Assembly: GCF_028502605.1 (NCBI RefSeq)
Contig: NC_079233.1
Location: forward strand, 3,596,001 to 3,660,000
Origin: Trichoderma breve
Taxonomy: Eukaryota > Ascomycota > Sordariomycetes > Hypocreales > Hypocreaceae
DNA length: 64,000 nucleotides
Direction: 5' to 3'
Below the pieces are notes generated by a model. That model did not search any database. It was not told the DNA's origin and saw nothing but the letters and a program-made list of their open reading frames with translations. Below are positions 11,272 to 21,085 of the stretch, one piece after another. The number at the start of each line of letters is the position of its first letter. The stretch's first letter is position 1. The position numbers and the translations under genes are program-made.

Positions 11272-11425
11272 TATGACACCACTGAGGACGCGCAGAATGG
11301 CTCCAGGAGAACGCGCTGGTGATTGGAGATGCAGCACGCGTCGAGGACGAGGCGATCTGCCTATCAGAAGTTGTTTCACGTCCGCCCTCCAGAGACATCT
11401 TCCCTTGTGGTTCTAACCTATTCTG
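11272..11425 (+). pseudogene. Decayed duplicate of Cep57-domain gene exon 1, right block
   Basis: This block matches 13151-13291 of the intact gene, same orientation. Shared strings include GAGGACGCG, GGCTCCA, GAGAACGCGCT, CGCGTCGA and TTTCACG. An indel of several bases after ACGCGCT and other small gaps destroy the frame. In the intact gene the source segments of this block and the one at 10355 are only about 150 bp apart; here they are about 780 bp apart with copy A between them. Confidence 0.8.
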
Positions 11426-12182
11426 ATCTTGACAGCTTTACCACAAAATCGACGTCTAACGCGTTTTTATTGGATATTATCTTGAATGTGATTGGTTGTT
11501 TGGTATCACGGGTTTGGTTTCTATACAGGTTTGTTTGGTATCTTGAAGTCGCTATTTGACACAAGACTTTGAGAGTAGGATTGGGTTGCGCTTATGGATG
11601 CATCTCTAAATGGGTGAAAAGCTCAATTATTAAGAAGACACGGGTTCGAGGGAATTTAGTCAAAGGGAGCAACCATTCGTTGGCTGGCTGAGATTAATTC
11701 TAGGGTGATTTGTATTATGGCCTTGCAAAATACGGGCAAGATGGCCCGCTTGCGTTACAAACAAACAATATCAGACGGATGCACTGTACTATCTTCGCAC
11801 GTCAATGATTACTCTTTACATATCAGCCAGGAAAGAAAAATCCTCAGTGCTCTCGGTTGGATCTTTTCTTTTTTCTCTCTCCTGTTACCATTGGATAGAC
11901 GTCAATTACATGGAAAACCCCATCTGGTCGCTGTTAAGTGCTTCAGTTAGGTACCTACCTTGCTTTTAATGCAGAAAAGGTACATACTCTCGTCACGGCG
12001 GGTTGGCAGGGAAGTGGGCGTCTAAAAGACGGGGACTAAGCCAGCCCCCCAACTTTTGGCAAGGTACTGCTCAAGTATTATTATCCGAGCGGTAATTCAA
12101 GTGGTTGGGAGCTGGATTTCATCGCTTTCAAACACTTGGAAAAAGTAGAGAAAGATAGCCGAACTACCTAGTAGAGATCTGT
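11426..12182. other. AT-rich intergenic region
   Basis: Noncoding stretch right of the decayed duplicate. Homology to the Cep57-domain gene is no longer evident beyond about 11430. No other gene is recognised. Confidence 0.5.
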
Positions 12183-12298
12183 GATAGTAGAAGAAAGTAG
12201 TGATAGTAGAAGAGAGTAGCAATTAGTAGAAGAAAGTAGCGACAGTAGAAGAAAGTAGCCGGTAGTAGAAGATAGTAGCGATAGTACCTGATAGTACG
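12183..12298. repeat. 19-20 bp minisatellite, about six units
   Basis: Tandem degenerate units of the type GATAGTAGAAGAAAGTAGC, purine-rich on the plus strand. Units differ by one to four substitutions and the last is the most diverged. It lies about 490 bp upstream of the Cep57-domain gene start. Confidence 0.85.
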
Positions 12299-12784
12299 AG
12301 CAATGATACGGTAGCAAGGGTGACCCGCCAACTGCCAAAATACGGCGCGGCATGTTCGCAAGTACTTGCATACCCCGCTGTCCCAATCCGGCTTAGTGTT
12401 GTTTACTTTCTACACCTCGAAACAAAGCAACAGGAAGGTACAACTCCCGCTGCCCCCAAAACAATCCCTGAACGTCAATTTCGGTATTCTCAGCCCTGCT
12501 CTTTGCTTTTCTCCTCCCGCAAAATCTTGAATTCGCAACCGCAACAACTCCGTCAAGCCTGACATCTGCAGCCTCATCGAGATACCCGATCAGTGACATT
12601 AACAGCGAGCCCACGGACCCTTCCCTTCTCGCTTCCGACCGCTCGGCGCATCCGCCCTTGACAACGCAAGACGCGACGCGATATAAGAAAAAAAAAGGCC
12701 GCCGCTTACCGCCATTCATCAACCCCCAAACAGCCATCCTCGACTCTTGCTGCTCCAGCAGCGTGCGGAAGAGAAGAGAGAGCG

Positions 12785-15738
12785 ATGGAGTCCGACGCAA
12801 ATACCAGATATCGTTCGCGAATTATTAGGGAAATCAAGGCTAGCAGCGATAACCCCTTCAACTCCCCTCCGTCATCCACCGGCAGAGCCAGCCCCACGCT
12901 GTCATCCGTCTTTTCAGATCCCGAGGGCGAATCCACACGCAGGCTGCAAGAGGACATTGCCCGCGTTGCAGCCCCCAGAAAACTGCCCATCAACTGGGAG
13001 GCTGCCCGCCGCAAGTGGCCCGAGTTCTATTCCCAGCCCAAGACGCGGCCCATCTTCGACGACCAGACAGACACAACGGCGCCCCTGGCTGACCCGCCCC
13101 TCAACAAGAAGGAGACATTACCAAAGGCTGTTCCTCTTCCCGCGTACATTGATGATACCACCGAGGACGCGTGGAACGGCTCCAAGAGAACGCGCTCGGA
13201 AATGCAACCGCGCGTCGACGAGGCCGACCTGTCACAAGTTATTTCACGCCCACCCACCAAAGGCCTCTCTACTTATGGTCTAAACTACTCTGTGCCTCGC
13301 AACCCCAGCCCTCTATCGAAAATACACAATCAGACTCCGCCTCCGCTTAGAGATCAGGCAAAGGAACGACAGGTCACTATCGAAGAAGCATTGGAAACGC
13401 TTCGCAGGGCATCATCCAACCCTAGAGAACGGGAAGAGGACCGGCGAGTCCCGTCCCTCGACAGCAATATGTCATCTGCAAAGTCTAGCTTGACAGCTGT
13501 ACCTCCCTCACCGCCACACCCGTCCCTCATGACGGACTCAGATCTCGCGCGCCGCGATAACTTTCTTACTAGCACATTCAGATTCGGTGGATCGATTATG
13601 AAAGATGGTGCTCCAATCATTGTTAGACACGGCCGAGCACACGACCAGAACGTCAGGCCCTTTGGCGTACCATACGCAGAGGTCGACGGCATTAAGGTTG
13701 CTGAAGACGAGGCTGCCATCTTTGCATCAGCGGATATGATCCGTGCTGCTCAGGACCAGTATGACAAGGTGTCAGACTACGCCAGAAGTCTCCAGCAAAA
13801 GGTTGAGATGCTTGAAGCCCAACTTGCATCCCGCAAGGGCACAGACGGAGCGCTCAGCGGTTTCAATGTGAATACGAATGCAAATGCACAGACCTTGTCA
13901 GAGAAGAAGGGTAATTGGATATTGTCCCCTTTGAACCTTTGTACCCGTTGACTAACAATCGCACAGCACTCCAGGCGGAAGTGGCGTCTCTCCAGAAGCG
14001 ATTAGACCAAGCGACAAATCAGATCAGCACATTTCACATGGAGAATGACACCCTGACCCAAGAACGTGATCGTGGCATTGGTCGTCTACAGAAAGCTTGT
14101 GAAAACATCAGCAAGCTAGCTCAGCAGCTTAAGGAGAAGGAGAAGGAGCTGGAAAATACCCACAAGCAGCTGGGATCATCCGAACAGGTTCGACAGGATA
14201 ACGACACACTGCGTCGGGATGTTGCGGCACTGAAACAAGACAACGCATCACTGGGAGCAGAAATCGATGCCCTACGGCGTGAACAACGGCATCTCCGCCA
14301 AGAGGCCGAATCTAGCAATGGTCTCGCAGAGTACAGGACTTTACGAGCCAACAACAAGAGTCTGATGGACGAGAATGAAGATCTTCGAGAGAGCTTGGAT
14401 GGTACCCAACACGAGCTTGACGCTGCTCGCGAGGAAATTGAGGCACTGCAACGGGAAGTTCAATCGTTAAAGAGAGAAAGGGCAACCCTTCGCGAAGACA
14501 ATGCTGGCCTCGTTCGACACAATGAGAAATACTTTAGCGAGAACAAGATTCTGCGTCGTGAGAACGCTGGCTTTGAGCATAGCATCCATGATCTGCATGA
14601 TCGAAACCTCAAGCTGAAGGAAGAGATTGAGGTGCTGAAACGGCAGTTGGACCGCTATCGAGGCTCTAGCAACAGCAAAAGCGACTTTACGACCCGCCAG
14701 GAGGGAGGAGAAACAGAGGAAAACATGACGTCGGCTTTCTTTGTCCCTGATATAACCCTCAAGTCAAATGATAATACCGAAACAAAAGACATGCCCGCTG
14801 GGTCCAAGAGCAGCGTCAGATCATCACCCTCCAAGAATGCCGGCACCGCCAAGGTTGCTTTTGCTCTTCCCGACAAGGCAGCATCCAAGTCTACAGTGGC
14901 TAACCAGGGCAGCAAGCGTCGGAGCGCGAGCCGCCTATCGGTTCCAGGCATGGATCCCTTTGGTGACGAAGACACTACTGGCTTACTGTCGGTGGACAAT
15001 ATCTCTCAGGACCTCGCTATTTCCCTCAACTTGAACGCGGATCTTAAGGGCGGTACCATGGGCAAGGAGACGAAACAATCACGAGGCCATGATATTGGGA
15101 AGCCAGCGCCGAAAATCGTGCACATTGATTCAAAGTCGAAGAGAACGACGACAGACTCGGTTGATCGAGATGGATGCCCTGCGTTGTCGAGTAATGCTCG
15201 ACAAATCCTTGACAGTCTCTCCCACCACAACTGCCAGGACTGTACAGTGTGCAGCCGCATCACGTCTCACTCTGGTGTCATCTCCTCAGTCGACCTGGCG
15301 GCGGGCAAGAAGCGTGTATCAATACCGCGGCCCATTCCCGTCAGTGACCGTGTCTCGGGAGGTGACCACACGCTTCGACCAGCCAACTCCCCCGGCGAGG
15401 CCTTGGCTCTTGTCATCAAAGGCCTGAAGGACGAGTCACAGCATATTCAACTGGAGCTGACAAAACTACAAGCTCGGTACAACAAGTCTGACAAGTCGAT
15501 GGACCGCCACAAGAGAGAAACTATGGCTGGGGCAATACGAAAGCTGCTGGATCGTGTCGAGGCAAAGAATAATCAGATTTACAGTCTATATGATGTTCTT
15601 GAAGGGCAGAAGGCTGCCGGCCAAGAAATGACGCAGGAGCAGGTGGAAATGACAGTCTTGAACATTACGGGCATGCATGTTCGAGAGGTGACGAATATGA
15701 GTGACCAAATGACGGACGGCATGGGTATCGTGGCTTAA
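12785..15738 (+). CDS. Cep57 microtubule-binding-domain spindle pole body protein (Ppc89-like)
   Basis: Exons 12785-13910 and 13967-15738, joined over a 56-bp intron (GTAATT donor, CGCACAG acceptor, phase 1), give 965 aa. The N-terminal 340 residues are disordered and Ser/Pro-rich. A long coiled coil runs from about 325 to 650, dense in Leu, Glu, Lys and Gln with heptad spacing. After a Ser-rich linker comes a HHNCQDCTVC motif (about 800) that could bind metal. The C-terminal module, about 850-935, begins SPGEALALVIKGLKDE and contains KNNQIYSLYDVLEGQ. It matches the centrosome microtubule-binding domain of Cep57, which in fungi occurs in spindle-pole-body scaffold proteins such as fission yeast Ppc89. 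A structural role at the spindle pole is inferred from that domain. A broken copy of its 5' part lies at 10.35-11.43 kb. Confidence 0.88.
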
Positions 15739-16503
15739 GGCCTAATGCATTGCTTTTTTCTTTCTTTTTTCTTCTTTTTAAATAAGCATTGGCGTTGGGG
15801 ATTAGTGTAATAGGCCTATCGTGTTATAGCCTTGATGAATTCTTACTGTATAATTAGTGTGATCAAATTGATCTTGATTTCTTGCCCAGCTTATGACCTA
15901 AACAGAGTGACTATCTCTACTAGATCTATCTAGATCTACTAAATCTATCAATATCTACTAGGTCTATCTACCTCTAGTAGATCTATCTATCTACCTTTGC
16001 TAGATCTATCTACCTCTACTAGATCTACCTATATTTACTAAATCAACATATATCTACTATACCGACGTATATCTACCTCCTTCTAGTACCTCTAGTACCC
16101 CTGCCTTTTCCAAGAACCTGCTGCTATCTTATAGGTGCTTCCTGTGACGCTTGCCGCCTACTAGGAGAAGCTCACCAACAACGGCCACCCACTTGTTTCT
16201 CATGTATTATTTCTCAATACTCGTCAATTATTACCTCATCAGTTGACTTTATCTAATTGTCCAGTCCGAGTCAAAGGGCTGGCGCTTTGCACTATGTGTT
16301 TGAGATCTATGATGCTGCATATATGGCTAATCCTGTGGGCAAGCTATTCCACACTCTTCTCTGAGTAACGTGTCATGACATGATGAGATGTTCGGTTAAG
16401 CAGAATTACATGAATCAACGACCAACTCGTTTCGTTCTTTATTTTAAAACTCTAAAACCGAAAACTCCGTATTATCTGACATGAATCAGGCTATATACAA
16501 CAT
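15739..16503. other. Convergent intergenic region
   Basis: The 3' ends of the Cep57-domain gene (plus) and NOC2 (minus) face each other across about 765 bp. The middle is occupied by the degenerate CTA-rich repeat at 15915-16100. Confidence 0.6.
15915..16100. repeat. Degenerate ATCTACTAG/ATCTATCT tandem repeat
   Basis: Roughly 190 bp made of short, imperfect units such as CTACTAGATCTATCT and CTACCTCTAGTAG. The period is not constant, so it is a compound microsatellite and not a clean array. It contains many CTAG palindromes. Confidence 0.85.
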
Positions 16504-18864
16504 CTACTCTTCGTCTTCATCATCATCCTCTTCTTCTTCTACTTCTTCGTCGTCTTCGTCATTGTCTTCTCCTAGCTCACCGTCCATATCAACTTCCTCG
16601 TCACTCTCTTCTTCGTCCTCATTTGACAAATCTGCCTTTTCATCCTCCTTCCTCTTCCGCTCGTCCTCCTTTCTCGCCTCAGCCAGGACCTTTGCACGCT
16701 CGGCACGGGCGGCTGCTTGGCCGACAACATACGCACCAAGAGGCGTCTTGGCAGCGTCAAAGTCCTTGAGGAAGGCGTCGACCTGGCTGCGGTGCTTGGG
16801 CGCGAAGTCGACCCTCGCGCGCTTCTCCTCGATGAACTTTGAGTTGGCCTCGAGCTTCTGCACAAGAACCGAAAACTGCGAGACGAGCTTGTTGTTCTTG
16901 TTGCCGCTGGACTTGGAGCTAACCTGCTTGAGCCATCGCTTGAGTTGGATGATGACAGGGAGAGCGAGTTCGGGGAAGGAAATGGATGTGGACCAAGTGT
17001 ACATGAAGCTGCTCATCAGCTCGACCACCTCATCTCCGATGCCATCCTGAAAGACTCGCGTGCGGAGATATGACTTGGGGGCTCTGTAAGAGACGGCAAA
17101 GTCCATGGGCTTGAGTGTCGATGCCTTGGGAGCCTTCTTCATCTCGGCCGAGTTGAGCACCTCCAGCAGCGGTGAGGCGAGTGGGATGTAGACGTCGGCG
17201 GCCTGCGACAGGACCAGCAGTGAGCGGATGAGGTGGAAGCGGAGGGGAAAGTATAGTGATGTAGGGATGAGGCGCATGGCACCAAGTGTGACTTGGACAA
17301 GGGGGTAGATGAGCGGTCTCAGCTGGCTCTCCTTGCCGGCCTCGGCTTCCTTCAGGGGCGTGCAGTGCTCAGCGAGGACGCGGGCCCAGAAGTCGAGAGA
17401 GTGAGTAAATTGCCAGTTGTAGACCATGCGGAAAGAGTTGTTCTTGTTGTTGACGATGCTGTTGCGGAGGTGGATGGCGAGCTGGCGGATGAATGTAAAG
17501 GCCGTGGTGTAGCCAATGGCAGGATCGATGCCCCAGAGCCCGGCGGCGGAAAACTTCATCATGTCGATTCCGGCGAGCGTGTTGTGGTTGGTGACTCGGC
17601 ATCCCTGGACGAGACCCTGGTAGACGGCCTTGAGGACGGTTTCCCGGATGCCCTTGTCTCCGATGATGACAAGTCGTCGAATCACTCGGAAAGCGGTGAC
17701 TCGTGACGAGTGGGAGCCGGCAGCTTGAGACCACAGGTTGACCATGGCCTTAGCAAGAGCCTTGATGAGCTTCTTGAAGGACAGAAGGTATGGAAGAATC
17801 TCCACGATAGCCAACAGAGTGACTGTGATTGTGCCATCGTCCGAGAGTGTGCTGAGGAGGTGCATGATGGAGGAGATGTACGACTTCAAAAGCACGGACA
17901 AAGCCTTAAACTTCTTTCCCTCCGTCTGTACATAGACCTTGCCGGCCGCCGACTCTTTGGCAGGGAGGTGGTGGTTCATAACCACTGGCACCTCTTTCAA
18001 GGCAAGCAGCAGGATATCGTTGAATACTTCAGGGCTGTTGATGGACCATCGCTGATCCGCTTGGCCCTCCTCATCGGCCTCGTTAAGATGGGCAGCGCAT
18101 CGGAATGCGAGCACCACTTGTCTGGTTGCTCGCAGAGAGTTGGTCTCAGCCATTGCTTTCCTCCAGCCTGCAATGGTGCTGCGAGTCAGCTCATTGTTCT
18201 GTGCCGGCTCCTCTTCCGCCTTGTTGCCCTTCTTTCTCTTCTTCTTGGGGAGCTCCTCGTCAGCGTCTTCCTCGCCAGCGCTAAGCTCGTCCACCTCTGC
18301 GAGATCTGCATTCTCGTCGAAATCCAACAATTCTGAATCATTCTCCTTAAGAAATTTGTAAAACTCGGGGTCCTTCTCGGCAAGTCCCTTCATGGCTTCT
18401 TTGCTCATGCCAAGTCCAGTAGCCTCGTCATCGTCATCGCTTCCGTCGTCGCTGTCGCTGGCAACGGGCGCGCCACCAATTGAGACCTCCGAATCGCTTC
18501 CTTCGCTTGCATCATCCGCATCCTCCTTTGTTTCGTCTCGCTTTCGCTTGCCAAGCTTGCCAGCCTTGCCGTTCTTGTCGATGATGTCCTCGAAGCCGCC
18601 CGAGAAGAAATCGTCGACGCTCATCTCAGTGACCTTCTTCGCCTTGCCTCCGGCAGGTTTCTTGGCAGGAGTAGCGGTAGCATCTTGGCCATCTTTTGAG
18701 CCCTTGATGAACTCAGAATCTTGGGCTTTCCTCGACTTCTGCTTCTCTCTGATCTGCAGCTTCTGCTTGAGCTTTGCGCCGGCCTTTCTCTTGTCCAGAA
18801 CACCCTTCAAGTGATTCTTTTCGAATTTTTTGGTCGCTTTCAAATTCTTCTTGGAGACACCCAT
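16504..18864 (-). CDS. NOC2: Nucleolar complex protein 2, 60S ribosome assembly factor
   Basis: An intronless frame of 786 aa starting at ATG 18864. The open frame extends further upstream, but the conserved Noc2-type start MGVSKKNLKATKKFEKNHL fixes the start here. Noc2 pairs with Noc1 and Noc3 in the nucleolus and nucleoplasm for maturation and export of pre-60S particles. The N-terminus is strongly basic, the next 200 residues have acidic Ser/Asp/Glu patches, and the Noc2 core runs from about 240 to 690. Landmarks are FRVIRRLVIIGDKGIRE and AAGLWGIDPAIGYTTAF. The last 40 residues are almost entirely Asp and Glu, encoded by a GAA/GAT repeat. Yeast Noc2 is about 710 aa, so length fits with a longer tail. 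Confidence 0.95.
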   Translation of the reverse strand: MGVSKKNLKATKKFEKNHLKGVLDKRKAGAKLKQKLQIREKQKSRKAQDSEFIKGSKDGQDATATPAKKPAGGKAKKVTEMSVDDFFSGGFEDIIDKNGKAGKLGKRKRDETKEDADDASEGSDSEVSIGGAPVASDSDDGSDDDDEATGLGMSKEAMKGLAEKDPEFYKFLKENDSELLDFDENADLAEVDELSAGEEDADEELPKKKRKKGNKAEEEPAQNNELTRSTIAGWRKAMAETNSLRATRQVVLAFRCAAHLNEADEEGQADQRWSINSPEVFNDILLLALKEVPVVMNHHLPAKESAAGKVYVQTEGKKFKALSVLLKSYISSIMHLLSTLSDDGTITVTLLAIVEILPYLLSFKKLIKALAKAMVNLWSQAAGSHSSRVTAFRVIRRLVIIGDKGIRETVLKAVYQGLVQGCRVTNHNTLAGIDMMKFSAAGLWGIDPAIGYTTAFTFIRQLAIHLRNSIVNNKNNSFRMVYNWQFTHSLDFWARVLAEHCTPLKEAEAGKESQLRPLIYPLVQVTLGAMRLIPTSLYFPLRFHLIRSLLVLSQAADVYIPLASPLLEVLNSAEMKKAPKASTLKPMDFAVSYRAPKSYLRTRVFQDGIGDEVVELMSSFMYTWSTSISFPELALPVIIQLKRWLKQVSSKSSGNKNNKLVSQFSVLVQKLEANSKFIEEKRARVDFAPKHRSQVDAFLKDFDAAKTPLGAYVVGQAAARAERAKVLAEARKEDERKRKEDEKADLSNEDEEESDEEVDMDGELGEDNDEDDEEVEEEEDDDEDEE

Positions 18865-19808
18865 TTTGGATAATCTGCTGCAGCCGCTGTTGGGGGCTGC
18901 AAATCCAAAACTCTCAGTGTAAAGTGAAAAAGATAGAAGAAAAAAGATGCCGATTTGGAGAACAGAAGCGTCGCGCCTCGACGTACCAATTGCACTTTCC
19001 AAAAATTTTCGGCCGCCGACTTATCGATAAAGAGTTCCACTGAAAGAAAGTAGGCGGTCAGGGAATTCTGCCGCACTATGGGGTACAGGTACCGATCTGG
19101 TAGTGGGGCACTGATGTTGGTGTAAGTGGAAGCTTTTTGACTGACCATTACCATGATAGCCTCCAGCTTCCATCTCCTAGTCATTAATCGCGAATGATGC
19201 TGCTGGGAGTGCCAACGACCTTTCTATGCGTAACATTCGCATATTCCACGGAAGTGTGTCTGGTTGGCCGTTTTTCATGCTCGCCTGTCTGGCTTAGGTG
19301 GTTCGCTCAAGTTAAAGTTGGCCCATGGATCAAGTGGCTTCTTCTACTCCAACCCAAGGTTCTACACAGAAGTGAATGGATAGATAAGCCAAGAGATAGG
19401 TGTAGCCTGGCCGTAGGCAGAAGCCGCAAAGCAGAACAATTTCGCCGAATACTAATGTTTATAAGTTTTAAAAGTCTTATGATGAACGCAAATACTGCCC
19501 GGCAATATCCAATGCCAATCTGCAGGCTTGGTGATAGTTCGGTAGGCTGAAGCAATTGTCGGATATTCCTTGGTGGTAACTTTTTGAGTAAAACTGTGAA
19601 TAGCCACATAGAACATCTAGGTTCGGAAGATCCTACTTCTTGCATATATAAATGGTCTTGACCCCTTCTTCTCACACATAATTCCATATTCACCAATAAT
19701 CCTACTCGTCTCACAACATAGCAAAATACGAATCCTATTCATATATCGGCGATAAATCATTCAACACCACTCCAAGTCCATATATATATATAACTACAAA
19801 GCGCAACT
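18865..19808. other. Divergent promoter region of NOC2 and copy B
   Basis: NOC2 reads leftward and copy B rightward from here. A TATA-like element for copy B lies at 19644-19653, and an AT dinucleotide run sits at about 19782-19793. One GTACAGGTAC motif occurs near 19083. No further gene is recognised. Confidence 0.55.
19644..19653 (+). promoter_or_regulatory. TATA-like box upstream of copy B
   Basis: ATATATAAAT lies about 155 bp upstream of the copy B ATG, a plausible distance for a fungal core promoter with a leader of about 120 bases. Confidence 0.4.
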
Positions 19809-20513
19809 ATGGATCGAACTATTAAAGCTTTGAAATGGCCGATTAGTACAGTCCGGCAGGCGTGGGAGGACTACCAAGTCGGGCGGGCTATACGCCACAG
19901 TGCATTCAAAAGCGACCATAAAGAGGAGGAACATGAAGAGGGCTGCGATGAAGAAAGCCCGGTAGCCTGCAATGAAGAGTGCAATGAGAATTACAAGAAA
20001 AAAGACAATGAGAAGTGCAGGGAAGAGCATGACGAAGAGCGCGAGAAAGAAGACATGGACGAAGCGCTGAGTGAGTGCGAGGAAGAGTGCAGCGATCCGC
20101 ACGAGGGTCAATGCAAGGACAACAAGGTGCCTTCACAGCCTGTCACATGTGGCACCGGAAAACAAGAGCGACCGACCGAAAAATCGGGATCAGACGGGAG
20201 AAAATGGAAATTCAACAGAGGCGCAGAATTTCCCTGGCGTCATGAGCAGGTGGTGGATGAGGAAAGTAATTGGAGAGGGACATTGGTATTAGAGGTGAAA
20301 GACTTGAGAGCTATGAATTGGGGGATAGAGGAAGTGTTCACGATGATCAGGAATAGGAAGGGGAAAAAGTTTGTGCGAAAGCCAACTCGTCAGCTTCCAT
20401 TTCCTGTTGGACAGGAGAGAGAATTATTGCCGTCTGAAGGAGGTCAGAATAACGATCTACTGTCGTATGACGGAGGGCAGGATGATATGATGCTATGGTT
20501 GGGAAAACCCTAG
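19809..20513 (+). CDS. Copy B: lineage-specific Cys/Glu-rich protein, paralogue of copy A
   Basis: A 234-aa single-exon protein of no recognised family. It shares the start (IKALKWPISTVRQAWEDYQ compared with TKALKRPFITVRQVWEDYQ in copy A), the QCKDN and SQPV motifs, EFPW, ESNWRGT, VKDLRAMNWG, RKPTRQLPFP and the terminal QDDMMLWLGKP. The central segment, about 37-101, is far richer in Glu, Asp and Lys than in copy A and has a different Cys spacing. Near the C-terminus GGQNNDLLSYDGGQDDMM looks like an internal duplication that copy A lacks. Nucleotide similarity is also clear at both ends (for example around GTGGGAGGACTACCAA), which points to a duplication of moderate age. Unlike copy A, no Cep57-gene fragments are seen around it. 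Function is unknown; a soluble intracellular protein is the simplest reading. Confidence 0.72.
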   Translation: MDRTIKALKWPISTVRQAWEDYQVGRAIRHSAFKSDHKEEEHEEGCDEESPVACNEECNENYKKKDNEKCREEHDEEREKEDMDEALSECEEECSDPHEGQCKDNKVPSQPVTCGTGKQERPTEKSGSDGRKWKFNRGAEFPWRHEQVVDEESNWRGTLVLEVKDLRAMNWGIEEVFTMIRNRKGKKFVRKPTRQLPFPVGQERELLPSEGGQNNDLLSYDGGQDDMMLWLGKP

Positions 20514-21081
20514 GCTGACAACGGGCTGCCACTTGAGCTGCCTTGGGGTGGGAGAGGAGATGACCATTTGTTATGCCATCTCATTATTGGGGTTATGGAC
20601 TCGAATTATCTCTAGCATAGTGTTTATAGATAGTAGTTATACCAATGCTATTCGTTTATAGCTGACCTAGTTTGGTTCTGGAGATCTGGTTAGTGGTTGA
20701 TGCCTCTTATTCTTCCAACCAACGTAGCAGCCGGACCAGCGACATCATGAAATCTTAATGTGTCTTGGTTTCATTTTTTCTTGGTTTTTATCTTTTACTT
20801 TCACAGAATTTTTTTTTCCACCTTTTTCTTCATCTTCACCTGACGACTACCACCAGTATTGTATCGGTAGCAGCCACAGAAAGAACACGGGCGGTGAATA
20901 AATTCTGCCGGACAGCACCACCAGTTAGTGCCTTTACAGCGGCTCAAAGTGGGCTGTAAATAAGCTGTCGCAACACCACTATAAGTTTTGCCCAGTGTCG
21001 TCACCACCAGCCTCACCAGCTTCACCTACCAAACTCGGCCCATTTCGCTCCCTCCTCGATGCCTCGCCTCAATCCACCATC
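20514..21081. other. Intergenic, VPS28 promoter and leader
   Basis: Holds the 3' flank of copy B and the VPS28 promoter. A short uORF at 21059-21085 overlaps the VPS28 start. T-rich tracts occur at 20765-20830. Confidence 0.6.
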
Positions 21082-21085
21082 ATGA
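21059..21085 (+). promoter_or_regulatory. uORF overlapping the VPS28 start codon
   Basis: ATG at 21059 opens an eight-codon frame ending in TGA at 21083-21085. That stop overlaps the proposed VPS28 ATG (21082-21084) as ATGA, one base out of register. If this leader is transcribed, ribosomes would have to leak past or reinitiate to make VPS28. Confidence 0.5.

Noticed and set aside
10355..11425. RIP as the sole cause of decay of the duplicated block
   Set aside because: Differences include A-to-G, T-to-C and transversions as well as C-to-T, plus indels, so a pure RIP pattern is not seen.
11640..11665. GGGTTCGAGGG resembles a tRNA B box
   Set aside because: No matching A box or cloverleaf could be built from the upstream 70 bases and no acceptor stem is visible.
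16504..17050. Ser-rich open frame on the plus strand at the NOC2 3' end
   Set aside because: It is the antisense of the acidic Asp/Glu tail of NOC2; GAA/GAT repeats read as Ser on the other strand.
18865..19002. N-terminal extension of NOC2 with a hydrophobic segment
   Set aside because: The conserved Noc2 start lies at 18864 and a nucleolar protein would not need a signal-like leader; the extension is probably 5' UTR.
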